A stretch of 64,000 nt of DNA, from positions 1-64,000 of the forward strand of contig CACNWC010000001.1 of NCBI GenBank assembly GCA_902624075.1, written 5' to 3'. The position numbers and the translations under genes are program-made. Under the pieces are notes generated by a model. It searched no databases. It saw only the letters and a program-made list of their open reading frames with translations, and was not told the DNA's origin. Shown piece by piece: positions 39,240 through 50,537 of this stretch. Position 1 is the stretch's first letter, and every line of letters starts with the position of its first letter. The stretch is from an uncultured Pelagibacteraceae bacterium. Its GTDB lineage: Bacteria > Pseudomonadota > Alphaproteobacteria > Pelagibacterales > Pelagibacteraceae.

Positions 39240-39288
39240 TCATTTTATTTAGTAAAAAAATTTTGAAGTTTTTATCTTATTCTAATAT

Positions 39289-39528
39289 TTATTTTTTAGA
39301 CTTGCTCGCCCACCATTTATCTAAAACAAAATACCAAATAGAATTAGCTATTGGTTCAACTATAGCATCGGTTAATGCAACGGTAAAAGATACATCTGCA
39401 ACTAACATTAAAACTGAAATTGCAATTATGAAGTGTCCAATTGTATAAATCAAAGTTCTTAATAAAGAACCTTTATTATTCCTGTAAACACTTTGAGTTG
39501 CCTGAAATATGCCGTTTGTAATTTCCAT
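39289..39528 (-). CDS. DUF2061-like membrane protein
   Basis: RTLIYTIGHFIIAISVLMLVADVSFTVALTDAIVEPIANSIWYFVLDKWW. Confidence 0.72.
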   Translation of the reverse strand: MEITNGIFQATQSVYRNNKGSLLRTLIYTIGHFIIAISVLMLVADVSFTVALTDAIVEPIANSIWYFVLDKWWASKSKK

Positions 39529-40124
39529 TAGTTCTTAAAAGGACTTTCAAGAACACATGCAACAAGATGTATTCTAGATTGTTCTCCTCCATTAAAAAAA
39601 TTATGATATTTAGTATTATTTGTTATCCACACTTTACCATCAGCCGGAAGATGTTTTGCAACATTTTCAATGACCATTGAACAACCTTTGTTAGTAATAA
39701 TCGGCACATGAAGTCTACATTCTGGATCTTTGTGCCAACTTAATGTTGATCTAGGTTCTTTTAATAACAGCCTAACTCTTCCTAATTTAAAATTTTTACT
39801 TAAAGTTTCATAAACCTCTTTAAAATATGTGTTTTCAAACTCAGGAATTAACTGAGTGTATTTTGACTCGTCAATATCTATATCTCTTGAAACTTCTTTT
39901 CCACTATCATCCGCAATGGTCCAATATTTTCCCCTTATACTATTTCCTTTAATAGAATTTTCATCATTAGGGATTTGATTAATTGGTATAGCTCCAAAAT
40001 GACTTATACCTGGAGAGTTAAATTTTTTTTTTTCTAAAATTTTATTTAAATCATCCTTTAATTTAGATATATCAAAACTTAATTTAGGAACCTGATAAAA
40101 GTCTTCAAAACTTGTATTTGCCAT
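39528..40124 (-). CDS. Aspartyl/asparaginyl beta-hydroxylase-like 2OG-Fe(II) oxygenase
   Basis: STLSWHKDPECRLHVPIITNKG and HNFFNGGEQSRIHLVACV (HxD...R/H pattern). Confidence 0.78.
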   Translation of the reverse strand: MANTSFEDFYQVPKLSFDISKLKDDLNKILEKKKFNSPGISHFGAIPINQIPNDENSIKGNSIRGKYWTIADDSGKEVSRDIDIDESKYTQLIPEFENTYFKEVYETLSKNFKLGRVRLLLKEPRSTLSWHKDPECRLHVPIITNKGCSMVIENVAKHLPADGKVWITNNTKYHNFFNGGEQSRIHLVACVLESPFKN

Positions 40125-40148
40125 ATAAATATTCTTTTTATTAGTTAA

Positions 40149-42386
40149 TTAATTTAATTTTAAATCAAATCTGTCAGCATTCATAACTTTAACCCATGCT
40201 GCAACAAAATCTTTAACAAATTTATCTTGAGAGTCTTCACATGCATAAACCTCTGCTAAAGCTCTTAATTGTGAGTTTGAGCCAAAAATTAAGTCAACTC
40301 GTGTTCCTTCCCATTTAGCTTTTTTTGTTTTTCTGTCACTACCAACAAATTTTTGTTCAGATTTATCAGTTTCTTTCCATGTTGTGTTCATATCTAATAA
40401 ATTTGTAAAATAATCGTTCGTAAGTGTTTCAGGTTTTTTTGTAAAAACACCAAATTTTGAATTATCAAAGTTAGTATTTAAAACACGCATTCCGCCTATT
40501 AAAACAGTCATTTCAGGGGCTGTAAGACCCATTAACTGTGCTTTATCAATTAATTTTTCTTCTGAAGATACATTCGATACGTCCCCATTTAGATAGTTTC
40601 TAAAACCATCTGCTTGCGGCTCGAGCAATCCAAATGAGTTAATATCTGTTTGATCTTGTCTAGCATCTCCTCTACCAGCAGAAAAAGGTACATTAATTTT
40701 ATAACCCGCTTTTTTAGCGGCCATTTCTATTCCAACACCACCAGCCAAAACAATCAGGTCAGCCATAGAAACATTTTTCTTTTTGCCATCAAAATTATTT
40801 TTTACTTTCTTAAGAGCAGAAATAACTTTTGAGAGCTTTATTGGATTGTTAACTTTCCAGTTTTTTTGTGGTTCTAATAAAATTCTAGCACCATTTGCTC
40901 CACCTCTCTTGTCAGAACCTCTAAAAGTTGAGGCTGAAGCCCAAGCTGTAGAAACCATTTCAGAAATTGATAATTTTGATTTTATAATCATCGATTTTAA
41001 GTCTTTAATATCTTTTGATTTTAGTTTGTATTTTGGTTTATCTATTGGATCTTGCCAAATTAATTCTTCCTTTGGAACATCGCTTCCTAGATAGCAAGCT
41101 TTTGGACCCATATCTCTGTGAGTTAGTTTAAACCAAGCTCTAGCAAATGCATCATGAAACTCTTTTGGATTTTCGTGAAAATGTTTTGTAATAGGACCGT
41201 AACTTGGATCAACTTTTAATGAAATATCTGTAGTTTGCATCATAGGTGGATGAAGCACATTTTTGTCGTGTGCGTCTGGAACCATTTTGATTTCTTGTCC
41301 GTTTTTCTTTGGAGTCCATTGATGAGCACCTGCTGGGCTTTTTGTAAGTTCCCATTCATGACCATATAAACAATCAAGATACCCCATATCCCACTTAATT
41401 GGATTTTGTGTCCATGCGCCCTCTATACCACTGCTTATAGTGTCCACACCTTTTCCAGATTTATAACCACTGTTCCATCCAGTGGCCTGATCTTGAATTT
41501 TTGATGCTTCTGGATCTGGTCCTTTATGAGATTCTGGCGCAGCGCCATGTGATTTACCAAATGTATGACCTCCAGCAACTAATGCTGCCGTTTCATAATC
41601 ATTCATTGCCATTCTTCCAAATGTTTCTCTTATATCGTGTGCTGCGAGCAATGGATCTGGATTTGCATCAGGTCCTTGAGGATTTACATATATTAGTCCC
41701 ATATGAGAAGCTCCCAAAGGCTGTTCTAAGTCTCTTTTGCCACTGTATCTTTTAACATCTAACATTTCTTTCTCTGAGCCCCAATAAATATCATCTTCTG
41801 GCTCCCATATATCTACTCTACCAGCTCCAAAACCAAATGTTTTAAAACCCATCGAGTCCAATGCTACATTACCAACCAAAATAAAAAGATCTGCCCAAGA
41901 TATTTTTTTTCCGTATTTTTGTTTTATAGGCCATAGAAGTAATCTTGCTTTATCTAGATTAACATTATCAGGCCAAGAATTTAATGGAGCAAAACGTTGG
42001 TTCCCTGTTCCAGCTCCACCTCTACCATCGCCTGTTCTATAAGTGCCTGCTGCATGCCATGCAAGTCTAATAAATAATGGTCCATAATGACCATAATCTG
42101 CTGGCCACCAATCCTGAGAATTAGTCATTAATTTTTTTAAATCTTTTTTTAATGCTTTAAAATTAAGTTTTTTAAATTCTTTTGAATACTTAAATTTTTG
42201 ATCCATTGGATTTGATAATGATGAATGTTGGCTTAAAATTTTAAGATTTAAACTATTTGGCCAAAAATCTCTATTGGTTTGACCTCTTCCTGCGGAAAAC
42301 TTCGCAGGTGTACCTGCTCCAGTAAATGGACATTTACTTAGTTCTTTTGCTTTAAAAGATTTACTTTTTAAATTTTCAGTACTCAT
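40149..42386 (-). CDS. katG: Catalase-peroxidase
   Basis: [54 protein letters not shown]-type heme-ligand region, duplicated C-terminal peroxidase domain. Confidence 0.97.
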   Translation of the reverse strand: MSTENLKSKSFKAKELSKCPFTGAGTPAKFSAGRGQTNRDFWPNSLNLKILSQHSSLSNPMDQKFKYSKEFKKLNFKALKKDLKKLMTNSQDWWPADYGHYGPLFIRLAWHAAGTYRTGDGRGGAGTGNQRFAPLNSWPDNVNLDKARLLLWPIKQKYGKKISWADLFILVGNVALDSMGFKTFGFGAGRVDIWEPEDDIYWGSEKEMLDVKRYSGKRDLEQPLGASHMGLIYVNPQGPDANPDPLLAAHDIRETFGRMAMNDYETAALVAGGHTFGKSHGAAPESHKGPDPEASKIQDQATGWNSGYKSGKGVDTISSGIEGAWTQNPIKWDMGYLDCLYGHEWELTKSPAGAHQWTPKKNGQEIKMVPDAHDKNVLHPPMMQTTDISLKVDPSYGPITKHFHENPKEFHDAFARAWFKLTHRDMGPKACYLGSDVPKEELIWQDPIDKPKYKLKSKDIKDLKSMIIKSKLSISEMVSTAWASASTFRGSDKRGGANGARILLEPQKNWKVNNPIKLSKVISALKKVKNNFDGKKKNVSMADLIVLAGGVGIEMAAKKAGYKINVPFSAGRGDARQDQTDINSFGLLEPQADGFRNYLNGDVSNVSSEEKLIDKAQLMGLTAPEMTVLIGGMRVLNTNFDNSKFGVFTKKPETLTNDYFTNLLDMNTTWKETDKSEQKFVGSDRKTKKAKWEGTRVDLIFGSNSQLRALAEVYACEDSQDKFVKDFVAAWVKVMNADRFDLKLN

Positions 42387-42418
42387 TGATATCTCCTTAA
42401 TTATTCAAAAGAATCTAC

Positions 42419-42435
42419 TTTATAACCATTCTAAA
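42419..42435. promoter_or_regulatory. ICE/Irr-box-like TTTATAA-CCA-TTCTAAA upstream of katG
   Basis: One mismatch to the published rhizobial ICE pattern TTTAGAA-N3-TTCTAAA (recalled); 33 bp upstream of the katG ATG. Confidence 0.55.
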
Positions 42436-42478
42436 TAAGTGTCAATTGTATAAAAATGACGCTAAATTATTTTGAAAA

Positions 42479-42877
42479 TTAATCTTCTAATTTGACTAGA
42501 ACTTCTATGGATTTAATTTTTTTTCCCTCAATTTTTTTTAAAATATTTATCGGTCCAACATCAGAATTTTCTAGGTCAATTAGTTTTTCCTCTTTTAAAT
42601 CATAAAAATGATGATGATCTGAAATGTTTGTGTCAAAATAAGTTTGATTTGAGTTAATTGGAATTTGCTTTAAATATCCTTTTTTTTCAAAAGCATGAAC
42701 CGTGTTATAAACTGTTGCTAATGAAATTTTATTATTTAATTGTTTTTGAATTTTATTTACTAAATCATTGATAGTGAAGTGGAATGTTTTTTCTGTATCA
42801 AATAAAACTTCACATATTTGCAGCCTCTGTTTTGTAGGCCTTAATCCTGATTTTCTCAGTTTTTCAATATATTTCAT
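42479..42877 (-). CDS. irr: Fur-superfamily iron response regulator, Irr-like
   Basis: LRPTKQRLQICEVLFD, ISLATVYNTVHAFEKKGYLKQI, DHHHFYD; divergent from fabA-fabB-fabI as in other alphaproteobacteria. Confidence 0.85.
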   Translation of the reverse strand: MKYIEKLRKSGLRPTKQRLQICEVLFDTEKTFHFTINDLVNKIQKQLNNKISLATVYNTVHAFEKKGYLKQIPINSNQTYFDTNISDHHHFYDLKEEKLIDLENSDVGPINILKKIEGKKIKSIEVLVKLED

Positions 42878-42894
42878 TATTATTTACGATGTTA

Positions 42895-42911
42895 GTTATA
42901 ATTGTTCTAAA
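42895..42911. promoter_or_regulatory. ICE/Irr-box-like GTTATAA-TTG-TTCTAAA between irr and fabA
   Basis: Two mismatches to TTTAGAA-N3-TTCTAAA; shares TTATAA-N3-TTCTAAA exactly with the katG site. Confidence 0.5.
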
Positions 42912-42970
42912 CTAGGATTAAAAGTATATTATATATTGATAAAATCAAGTAAATAAGAGAATTCAATTTT

Positions 42971-43471
42971 ATGAAAAAAAATTCATACTCATATGAAGAA
43001 CTGATAAATTGTGGCAATGGCCAGTTATTTGGTCCTGGTAATGCTAAATTACCTCTTCCACCAATGTTGATGTTTGATAGGATTACAGAAATTAATGATA
43101 ACAATGGAGCATTTAAAAAAGGGATGCTAAAAGCTGAATTGGATATTAAAAAAGATCTCTGGTTTTTTGACTGTCATTTTAACGGGGATCCAGTGATGCC
43201 AGGGTGTCTAGGACTTGATGCTATGTGGCAGTTAGTTGGTTTTTATTTAGGTTGGATTGGAAATCCTGGGAAAGGAAGAGCGCTTGGAGTAGGAACTGTA
43301 AAATTTACTGGTGAAGTTTTACAAAATATTAAATTGGTAAAATATATTATTGAAATGAAAAAAATTATGTCTCCTGGAGGAACAACAGTAGGTCTTGCTA
43401 ATGGAGTTGTTTTAGCAGATGGAAAAAAAATTTATACAGCTGAGAGTTTAAAAGTAGGATTATTTAAATAA
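42971..43471 (+). CDS. fabA: 3-hydroxydecanoyl-ACP dehydratase
   Basis: [31 protein letters not shown]. Confidence 0.96.
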   Translation: MKKNSYSYEELINCGNGQLFGPGNAKLPLPPMLMFDRITEINDNNGAFKKGMLKAELDIKKDLWFFDCHFNGDPVMPGCLGLDAMWQLVGFYLGWIGNPGKGRALGVGTVKFTGEVLQNIKLVKYIIEMKKIMSPGGTTVGLANGVVLADGKKIYTAESLKVGLFK

Positions 43472-44682
43472 TGAGAAGAGTTGTTATAACTGGCTTAGGA
43501 ATAGTTTCTTGCTTAGGAAATAATCAAGAAGAAGTTTACCAGTCACTATTAAATTCAAAATCAGGAATTACATATGCCGAAGAATACAAAGAACACAATC
43601 TTAAAAGTCATGTACATGGTAAACCCAAAATAAAACTTGAGGATTTCATAGACAGAAAAACAATTAGATTTATGGGTTCAGGTTCAGCATACAATTATAT
43701 TGCAATGAAAGAAGCAATTATAGATTCAGGTTTGGAGGAAAAAGAAGTAAGTAATTTTAAAACTGGAATTGTTATGGGTTCAGGAGGACCTTCAATTGAA
43801 AACGTTATCTTGGCAGCTGATAAAACAAGAGCAAAGACACCAAAATTAATGGGACCCTTCGTTGTTCCAAGAACAATGGCGAGCACTGCTTCAGCAACAC
43901 TTGCTGTCCCATTTAAAATCAAAGGAACCAATTATACAATGAGTTCAGCTTGTGCAACAAGTGGACACTGCATTGGAAATTCAATGGAATTAATTCAAAT
44001 GGGAAAACAGGATGTTGTATTTGCTGGTGGAAGTGAAGAAATTCACTGGGCTATGACTGCAATGTTTGATGCCATGACTGCACTGTCGTCAAAATACAAT
44101 GATGCACCAGAAACGGCTTCAAGAGCATATGATAAAACAAGAGACGGTTTTGTAATTGCTGGAGGAGGAGGAGTTTTAGTATTGGAGGAATATGAACATG
44201 CTAAAGCAAGAGGTGCTAAAATATACGCAGAATTGACTGGTTATGGAGCAACATCAGATGGATACGATATGGTAGCACCATCAGGTGAAGGAGCCGTAAG
44301 ATGTATGAAAATGGCGATGGCAACTGCAAAAAATAAAATTGATTATATAAATACCCATGGAACATCTACTCCAGTTGGAGACATTACTGAACTTAATGCG
44401 GTTAAAAGTACATTTGAAAGTAATATTCCAAAAATTAGTTCAACGAAATCTTTATCTGGCCACCCTTTAGGAGCTGCATCAGTGCACGAAGCTATCTACT
44501 GTTTGATAATGATGAAAAATAATTTTATTGCAGGATCAGCAAATATTAATGAGATGGACGATGAAGCTAAAAAATTTCCAATAATTTCTAAAACAGAAAC
44601 TGGAGCAACTTTGAATACAGTTATGTCTAATAGTTTTGGTTTTGGTGGAACCAACGCAGCATTAATTTTTGAAAAGGTTTAG
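43471..44682 (+). CDS. fabB: Beta-ketoacyl-ACP synthase I
   Basis: [44 protein letters not shown]. Confidence 0.95.
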   Translation: MRRVVITGLGIVSCLGNNQEEVYQSLLNSKSGITYAEEYKEHNLKSHVHGKPKIKLEDFIDRKTIRFMGSGSAYNYIAMKEAIIDSGLEEKEVSNFKTGIVMGSGGPSIENVILAADKTRAKTPKLMGPFVVPRTMASTASATLAVPFKIKGTNYTMSSACATSGHCIGNSMELIQMGKQDVVFAGGSEEIHWAMTAMFDAMTALSSKYNDAPETASRAYDKTRDGFVIAGGGGVLVLEEYEHAKARGAKIYAELTGYGATSDGYDMVAPSGEGAVRCMKMAMATAKNKIDYINTHGTSTPVGDITELNAVKSTFESNIPKISSTKSLSGHPLGAASVHEAIYCLIMMKNNFIAGSANINEMDDEAKKFPIISKTETGATLNTVMSNSFGFGGTNAALIFEKV

Positions 44683-44684
44683 TT

Positions 44685-45470
44685 ATGAGTTTAATGAAAG
44701 GTAAAAAAGGTTTAATCATGGGAGTTGCTAATGAAAGATCTATAGCTTGGGGTATTTCACAAAAACTAGCTGAAGCTGGTGCAGAACTTGCGTTTACTTA
44801 TTTAGGAGATGCCTTGAAAAAAAGAGTTATTCCTTTAGCTGATAAATTAAACTCAAAAGTAACATTTAGTTGTGATGTTGAAAAAAAAGAAGAAGTAATA
44901 AAATTATTTGAAGATATTAAATCACAATGGGGTGAAATTGATTTTGTTGTCCACGCAGTTGCTTTTTCAGATAAGTCAGAATTATCAGGTGAATATTTAA
45001 ATACAACCAGAGAAAATTTTTTAAGAAGTATGTTGATTTCATGTTTTTCATTTACCGAGGTAGCAAAAGAAGCATCAAAAGTAATGAAAAATGGTGGTAG
45101 CATGTTAACTTTAACCTACGAGTCTACTAAAGCAATTCCAAACTATAATGTAATGGGTGTTTGTAAGTCAGCTCTTGAAGCAAGTGTAAAATACCTTGCT
45201 AGAGATTTAGGAACTAAAAGCATAAGAGTAAATGCTATTAGTGCTGGACCAATTAAAACATTAGCTGCTTCGGCTATTGGAGATGCAAAATTCTTATATA
45301 AATGGAATGAAGATCATTCTTTCCTTAAAAGAAATGTAGATATTCACGATGTTGGAAATTCCGCATTATATCTACTAAGTAACCTTGCAAATGGTGTTAC
45401 TGGTGAAATTCATTATGTAGATGCTGGGTATAATAAGGTTGGGATGCCAGATCCTAAAAATATTACTTAA
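44685..45470 (+). CDS. fabI: Enoyl-ACP reductase (NADH)
   Basis: MGVANERSIAWGIS, YESTKAIPNYNVMGVCKSALEASVKYLA. Confidence 0.96.
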   Translation: MSLMKGKKGLIMGVANERSIAWGISQKLAEAGAELAFTYLGDALKKRVIPLADKLNSKVTFSCDVEKKEEVIKLFEDIKSQWGEIDFVVHAVAFSDKSELSGEYLNTTRENFLRSMLISCFSFTEVAKEASKVMKNGGSMLTLTYESTKAIPNYNVMGVCKSALEASVKYLARDLGTKSIRVNAISAGPIKTLAASAIGDAKFLYKWNEDHSFLKRNVDIHDVGNSALYLLSNLANGVTGEIHYVDAGYNKVGMPDPKNIT

Positions 45471-45506
45471 AATATAGTTAAATTTAGTAAAACTTTATTT
45501 GACAAA

Positions 45507-45540
45507 AAACCTCTCAAATTTTCATTCAAGGGGTTTAAAA
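45507..45540. terminator. Rho-independent terminator between fabI and pnp
   Basis: AAACCTCT...AGGGGTTT stem with one wobble pair, flanking A and T runs. Confidence 0.6.
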
Positions 45541-45556
45541 TTTTTTATTTAAGCTA

Positions 45557-47629
45557 TTATTTAGCAGCTTGTTTCATAGAAAGTTTAACTTTACCTCTAT
45601 CAAAACCAATTACTTTTACTTTTACTTCGTCGCCTTCTTTGACAACATCAGTCACTTTAGCTACTCTTTTATCTGCAAGTTCTGATATATGAACAAGTCC
45701 ATCTTGTTTTCCTAAGAAATTCACAAATGCTCCAAATTCCATAATTTTCATAACTTTACCTGAATAAATTTTATTTAATTCAGCTTTTGCGGTTATGTCT
45801 TTAATCATTTGCATGGCAATGTTTCTAGACTCTTCATCGGGAGCAGCAACAGTTACTACACCCTCATCATTTACATCAACTTTAGCACCTGATTTTTCAA
45901 CTATCTCTCTGATTGTCGCTCCACCTTTTCCAATAACAGCTGCAATATCTTTTTTATCGACTGAAATTTTTTCCATTTTTGGAGTATGTTTTCCAACATC
46001 TGCTCTTGAGGCTGATAGTGCTTTATTCATTTCACCTAAGATGTGGACTCTACCATCTTTAGCTTGGCTTAAAGCTTGCTCCATGATTTCAAATGTAATA
46101 CCAGTAATTTTAATATCCATTTGAAGTGAAGTAATCCCATCCTTAGTTCCAGCTACTTTAAAGTCCATATCACCTAAATGGTCTTCATCACCTAAAATAT
46201 CTGATAAGACACTAAAATCATCACCTTCTTTAATTAATCCCATTGCAATACCTGCTACAGGCTCCTTAATGGGTACTCCTGCATCCATTAATGCTAAAGA
46301 TGTTCCACAAACTGTGGCCATAGAAGAAGAGCCGTTAGATTCTGTAATTTCAGATACTACTCTGAAAGTATATGGAAATGTTTCTTTTGAAGGTAGAGAA
46401 GAATGAATAGCTCTCCACGCTAATTTACCATGACCTATTTCACGTCTTCCAGTTCCTATTCTTCCTGTCTCTCCAACTGAAAAAGGAGGAAAATTGTAAT
46501 GAAGCATAAATCTTTCTCTTTGCAATCCATCTAAACTCTCAATTCTTTGCTCATCATCAGATGTTCCTAGTGTAGCTGTTACAATTGCTTGAGTTTCTCC
46601 TCTCGTAAATAAAGCAGATCCATGTGTTCTGGGTAAAACACCAACTTCACATGAAATTGGTCTTACATCAGACAAACCTCTACCATCAATTCTATTTTTA
46701 TTTTTAAGGATATCTGTTCTTACTATTGATTTTTCAAGGTTTTTTAACTGACTATTTACATCAAGATCGGTATAATTTTCATTTTCCTCAAAGAGTTTTT
46801 TTGCTTTTTCAGTTATATCTGAAATTTGATTTGATCTATCTTGTTTATCTCTTGTAGCAAAAGCTTTTGTAAGATCTTTAGTAAATGTTGCATCAAGTTT
46901 TTTTCTAATTTCAGACAAGTCTTTTTTCTCAACTGTCCATTCAGGTTTTCTACATTCTTTTGCAAGTTCCTCAATCATTTTAATTACTGGAACAAAACCC
47001 TCATGACCAAATTTAACTGCATTAAGCATTTCTTCTTCAGTTAAACCATTTGCTTCAGACTCAACCATAAGTACAGCATCTTTTGTACCTGCAACAACTA
47101 AGTCTAAACTTGAGTTTTCTAATTCAACTTTAGACGGGTTTAAAACATATTTTCCATTAATAAATCCAACTCTAGAAGCTCCAACGGGTCCCATAAATGG
47201 CATGCCTGAAATAGCTAATGCAGCAGATGATGCTATAATTGATAAAATATCTGCCTCATTTTCTTTATCATAAGAAATTACAGTTGGTAATAACTGTACT
47301 TCATTTTTAAATTCATCAGGAAACAAAGGTCTGATTGGTCTATCAATTAATCTTGAAATTAATGTTTCACTTTCAGTTGGTCTTGCTTCTCTTTTAAAAT
47401 ATCCTCCTGGAATTTTTCCAGCTGCATAATATTTCTCTTGATAATTCACAGATAGTGGAAAGTAGTCCATATCAGGATTTACTTTTTTTGCTCCAACTAC
47501 TGTTGCTAAGACAACTGTCTCACCACATGTAGCTATTATTGCACCATCTGCCTGTCTTGCTACTTTACCTGTTTCTAAACTTATTTTCTTTCCTGCTACT
47601 TCAATTTCCTTCTTATATACTTTAAACAT
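45557..47629 (-). CDS. pnp: Polyribonucleotide nucleotidyltransferase
   Basis: Two RNase PH domains, KH ([15 protein letters not shown]), S1 domain. Confidence 0.97.
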   Translation of the reverse strand: MFKVYKKEIEVAGKKISLETGKVARQADGAIIATCGETVVLATVVGAKKVNPDMDYFPLSVNYQEKYYAAGKIPGGYFKREARPTESETLISRLIDRPIRPLFPDEFKNEVQLLPTVISYDKENEADILSIIASSAALAISGMPFMGPVGASRVGFINGKYVLNPSKVELENSSLDLVVAGTKDAVLMVESEANGLTEEEMLNAVKFGHEGFVPVIKMIEELAKECRKPEWTVEKKDLSEIRKKLDATFTKDLTKAFATRDKQDRSNQISDITEKAKKLFEENENYTDLDVNSQLKNLEKSIVRTDILKNKNRIDGRGLSDVRPISCEVGVLPRTHGSALFTRGETQAIVTATLGTSDDEQRIESLDGLQRERFMLHYNFPPFSVGETGRIGTGRREIGHGKLAWRAIHSSLPSKETFPYTFRVVSEITESNGSSSMATVCGTSLALMDAGVPIKEPVAGIAMGLIKEGDDFSVLSDILGDEDHLGDMDFKVAGTKDGITSLQMDIKITGITFEIMEQALSQAKDGRVHILGEMNKALSASRADVGKHTPKMEKISVDKKDIAAVIGKGGATIREIVEKSGAKVDVNDEGVVTVAAPDEESRNIAMQMIKDITAKAELNKIYSGKVMKIMEFGAFVNFLGKQDGLVHISELADKRVAKVTDVVKEGDEVKVKVIGFDRGKVKLSMKQAAK

Positions 47630-47684
47630 TTCATTTCCATTTCGTTTCGTTCATTACTTTTTTCAGTTCCATCTATTTTGATTT

Positions 47685-47933
47685 CTATTTTCTTAAATTC
47701 AATTTCGACAGCACATTTTTATATGAATCAATCTTATTCTTTTTAAGATAGTCCAATAACTTTTTCCTTTTATTTACCGCCTTTAACAATCCAACAGATG
47801 AATGTTTGTCTTTTTTGAATTGTTTTACATGTTTTGATAAATTTTCTATTTTTTCTGTAAGTAATCCGATTTGAATTTCTGACGATCCAGTATCTTTATC
47901 ATGGATCGATAACTCTTTTATTTTTTTATTCAT
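47685..47933 (-). CDS. rpsO: 30S ribosomal protein S15 (short)
   Basis: DTGSSEIQIGLLTEKIENLSKHVKQFKKDKHSSVGLLKAVNKRKKLLDYLKK. Confidence 0.95.
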   Translation of the reverse strand: MNKKIKELSIHDKDTGSSEIQIGLLTEKIENLSKHVKQFKKDKHSSVGLLKAVNKRKKLLDYLKKNKIDSYKNVLSKLNLRK

Positions 47934-47945
47934 TATTATTTTTCC

Positions 47946-48314
47946 TTATTTATTTGTTTGTTTAATTAAATTTTCTATTTTTTCTGCATATTCAAAAGAC
48001 TCATCTTTTCTAAAAAGAATTTTTGGTAAAAATTTAATCATCACTTTTTGTGATAAGATTTTTCTTATTAAAAAAGAATACTCTTTTAGTTTTTCAATTA
48101 CCTGATCTGCGTTTTTGCCTCCCAAAGGTAATACATATGCTTTTGCAATTTTTAAATCTTGACTCATTTTTACTTCTGTCACTGTTATAGTATTTGTTTC
48201 TAAATTTGGCAATTTAGCCTCATTTCTGATAAAAATCATACTCAAAGATTGTTTAATCATTTCTCCGACTCTTAACTGCCTTTGAGATACTGGTTTTCCT
48301 ATTCTATCAGCCAT
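47946..48314 (-). CDS. rbfA: Ribosome-binding factor A
   Basis: SQRQLRVGEMIKQSLSMIF, ITVTEVKMSQDLKIAKAYVLPLG. Confidence 0.92.
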   Translation of the reverse strand: MADRIGKPVSQRQLRVGEMIKQSLSMIFIRNEAKLPNLETNTITVTEVKMSQDLKIAKAYVLPLGGKNADQVIEKLKEYSFLIRKILSQKVMIKFLPKILFRKDESFEYAEKIENLIKQTNK

Positions 48315-50527
48315 TATATTGTTCTTTCTTTTGATATTATATTAAATGCTTCTATTGTATCGTTTTTTTGAAAATCCATATAGTCTTTTAGTGTAATCCC
48401 GCATTCTTGACCATTATTAACTTGTTTTACTTGGTTTTTTTCTCTGAAAATACTCCCAATTTTTCCAGTAAAAATAATTGTTCCATCTCTAATTATTCTT
48501 ACACTTGAACTACTTAGTATCTCACCATCTGTTACTTTAGAACCAGCAACTTTCCCTGCGCCTGAAACTTTAAATATTTCTAAAACTTGAGCAGTACCAG
48601 TTATTTTTTCTTCTATATCAGGAGTTAGTAGACCTGACATTTTTTGTTTAACAAAATCTATTACCTCATAAATTATGTTATATGAAGTAATTTTAATTTT
48701 TTCATTTTCAGCTAATTTTTTTGCTTCTTTGCTAGGTTTTACATTAAATGCTATCAAAACAGCTTTTGAAGCTTTTGCTAAAGTTACATCTGTTTCAGTA
48801 ACCATCCCTATATCTGACAAAATTATCTTGGGTTTGACTTCCTCATGTTTAATTTGACTTATAGCATTTTTAATTGCCTCTGATGAACCATGAACATCTG
48901 ATTTAATTATTAAATTTAGTTCTTCAGACGATTTATCCGAAAATGCAGACTCTTGAGTTGCAAAGGATAGAGGATTTTTACCATCTTTTGATTCCTGAGC
49001 TCTACTTTGGCTTAATGATTTTGCCTCTTTTTCATTGTCTAAAACTATGAAATCATCTCCTGCTTTTGCGGCACCATTTATTCCTAATATCTCTACTGGA
49101 GTTGAGGGCAATGCTTTTTCAATTGCTTCACCTTTATCATTAATGATTGCTCTTACTTTACCCCACCTCAGTCCACTTACAAAAAAATCTCCTTTTTTAA
49201 TAGTTCCAGAAGTTACAATCATTGTTGCAACTGGACCTCTACCTGTATCTATTTTAGATTCTAATACAACTCCAGTCGCTTTAGAGTCAAAATCAGTTTT
49301 TAAATCTAAAATTTCTGCTTGAAGAATGATAGCTTCTATTAGTTTATTGATGTTTAATTTTGTTTTTGCCGAAATTTCTACCATTAAAGTATCACCTGAT
49401 AATTCTTCTGCAATTAATTCATGTTCCAACAATTGATTTTTTATTTTTTGCGGATCTGAGTCAGGTAAATCACATTTATTGATAGCAACTACTATCGGAA
49501 CTTTAGCAGCTTTTGCATGTTTAATTGACTCTACAGTTTGAGGTTTTACTCCATCATCAGCAGCAACTACTAATACAACAATATCAGTCAATTTTGAACC
49601 CCTTGCTCTCATTTCAGTAAAAGCAGCGTGTCCTGGTGTATCGATAAAAGTTAATTTTTTTGATTGATTTTCAATTTGATAAGCTCCAATATGTTGAGTA
49701 ATTCCTCCAAATTCACCTGATACAACATTTGCGCTTCTTAAAACATCTAACACTGACGTCTTTCCATGATCAACATGACCCATAACAGTAATTATTGGAG
49801 GTCTATTTTTTAAATTCTCAGTTCTTGACTCTTTTATTTTTTGAATTATTTCTTCAGCTTTTTTTTCTCTTATCGGATTATGACCAAATTCCTTAACTAA
49901 ATATTCTGCTGTATCAGCGGCTAATGATTGATTTATAGTAACATTTACTCCCATACCAAATAAAAATTTAATTACATTACTTGATTGTTCAGCCATTCTA
50001 TTAGCTAATTCTCTAACGGTTATGGCCTCAGGAATATTTATATCCCTTTTAACTTGTTTTAAACTCTCGCTATTTTCCTCTTTATTAGAATTTTTAAGTT
50101 CTTTTTGTCTCGCTCTTTTCACAGATGCTAAACTTCTCTCTCTTGTTTCAATCTCATCACTCAAAGCTCTAGAAACTGTAAGCTTTACTTCTCTCTTTTT
50201 TGGACCTAATTTAGATTTCTTATCTTTATCAACATCACTTTTTAATCTTTTTGTTGCTCTTTGCTCTGCAAGTTTTCGCCTCTCAAAATCACTTGCTCCA
50301 AATGAAGTTTTTGATGGAAAGTTTGGTTTAAGTTGAAAATTTTTTTTAAAATTACTTGTTGTAGATCTAAAACCTGTAGGCTTACCGTGTATACCCTTTG
50401 CAATAGGTTTATTTTTCTGTTTATCGATTACGACTGTTTTTTTGTTTTGATTTTTTGAGTGATCAAAATTCTTAAATGATTTTTTGGGACTTCCAGAGAT
50501 AGTTAGTTTTGTTTTTTTTTTCTCCAT
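48314..50527 (-). CDS. infB: Translation initiation factor IF-2
   Basis: [35 protein letters not shown]. Confidence 0.97.
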   Translation of the reverse strand: MEKKKTKLTISGSPKKSFKNFDHSKNQNKKTVVIDKQKNKPIAKGIHGKPTGFRSTTSNFKKNFQLKPNFPSKTSFGASDFERRKLAEQRATKRLKSDVDKDKKSKLGPKKREVKLTVSRALSDEIETRERSLASVKRARQKELKNSNKEENSESLKQVKRDINIPEAITVRELANRMAEQSSNVIKFLFGMGVNVTINQSLAADTAEYLVKEFGHNPIREKKAEEIIQKIKESRTENLKNRPPIITVMGHVDHGKTSVLDVLRSANVVSGEFGGITQHIGAYQIENQSKKLTFIDTPGHAAFTEMRARGSKLTDIVVLVVAADDGVKPQTVESIKHAKAAKVPIVVAINKCDLPDSDPQKIKNQLLEHELIAEELSGDTLMVEISAKTKLNINKLIEAIILQAEILDLKTDFDSKATGVVLESKIDTGRGPVATMIVTSGTIKKGDFFVSGLRWGKVRAIINDKGEAIEKALPSTPVEILGINGAAKAGDDFIVLDNEKEAKSLSQSRAQESKDGKNPLSFATQESAFSDKSSEELNLIIKSDVHGSSEAIKNAISQIKHEEVKPKIILSDIGMVTETDVTLAKASKAVLIAFNVKPSKEAKKLAENEKIKITSYNIIYEVIDFVKQKMSGLLTPDIEEKITGTAQVLEIFKVSGAGKVAGSKVTDGEILSSSSVRIIRDGTIIFTGKIGSIFREKNQVKQVNNGQECGITLKDYMDFQKNDTIEAFNIISKERTI

Positions 50528-50537
50528 TTATCATACC

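Noticed and set aside
40125-40135. ATAA-ATA-TTCT directly before the 2OG oxygenase start, as another Irr/Fur site
   Set aside because: Only the short core matches; such cores are expected several times by chance in AT-rich sequence.
40650-41755. Plus-strand ORFs within katG
   Set aside because: Antisense to katG catalytic and C-terminal domains.
45795-47044. Plus-strand ORFs within pnp
   Set aside because: Antisense to a conserved housekeeping gene.
48675-50336. Plus-strand ORFs within infB
   Set aside because: Antisense to infB conserved regions.
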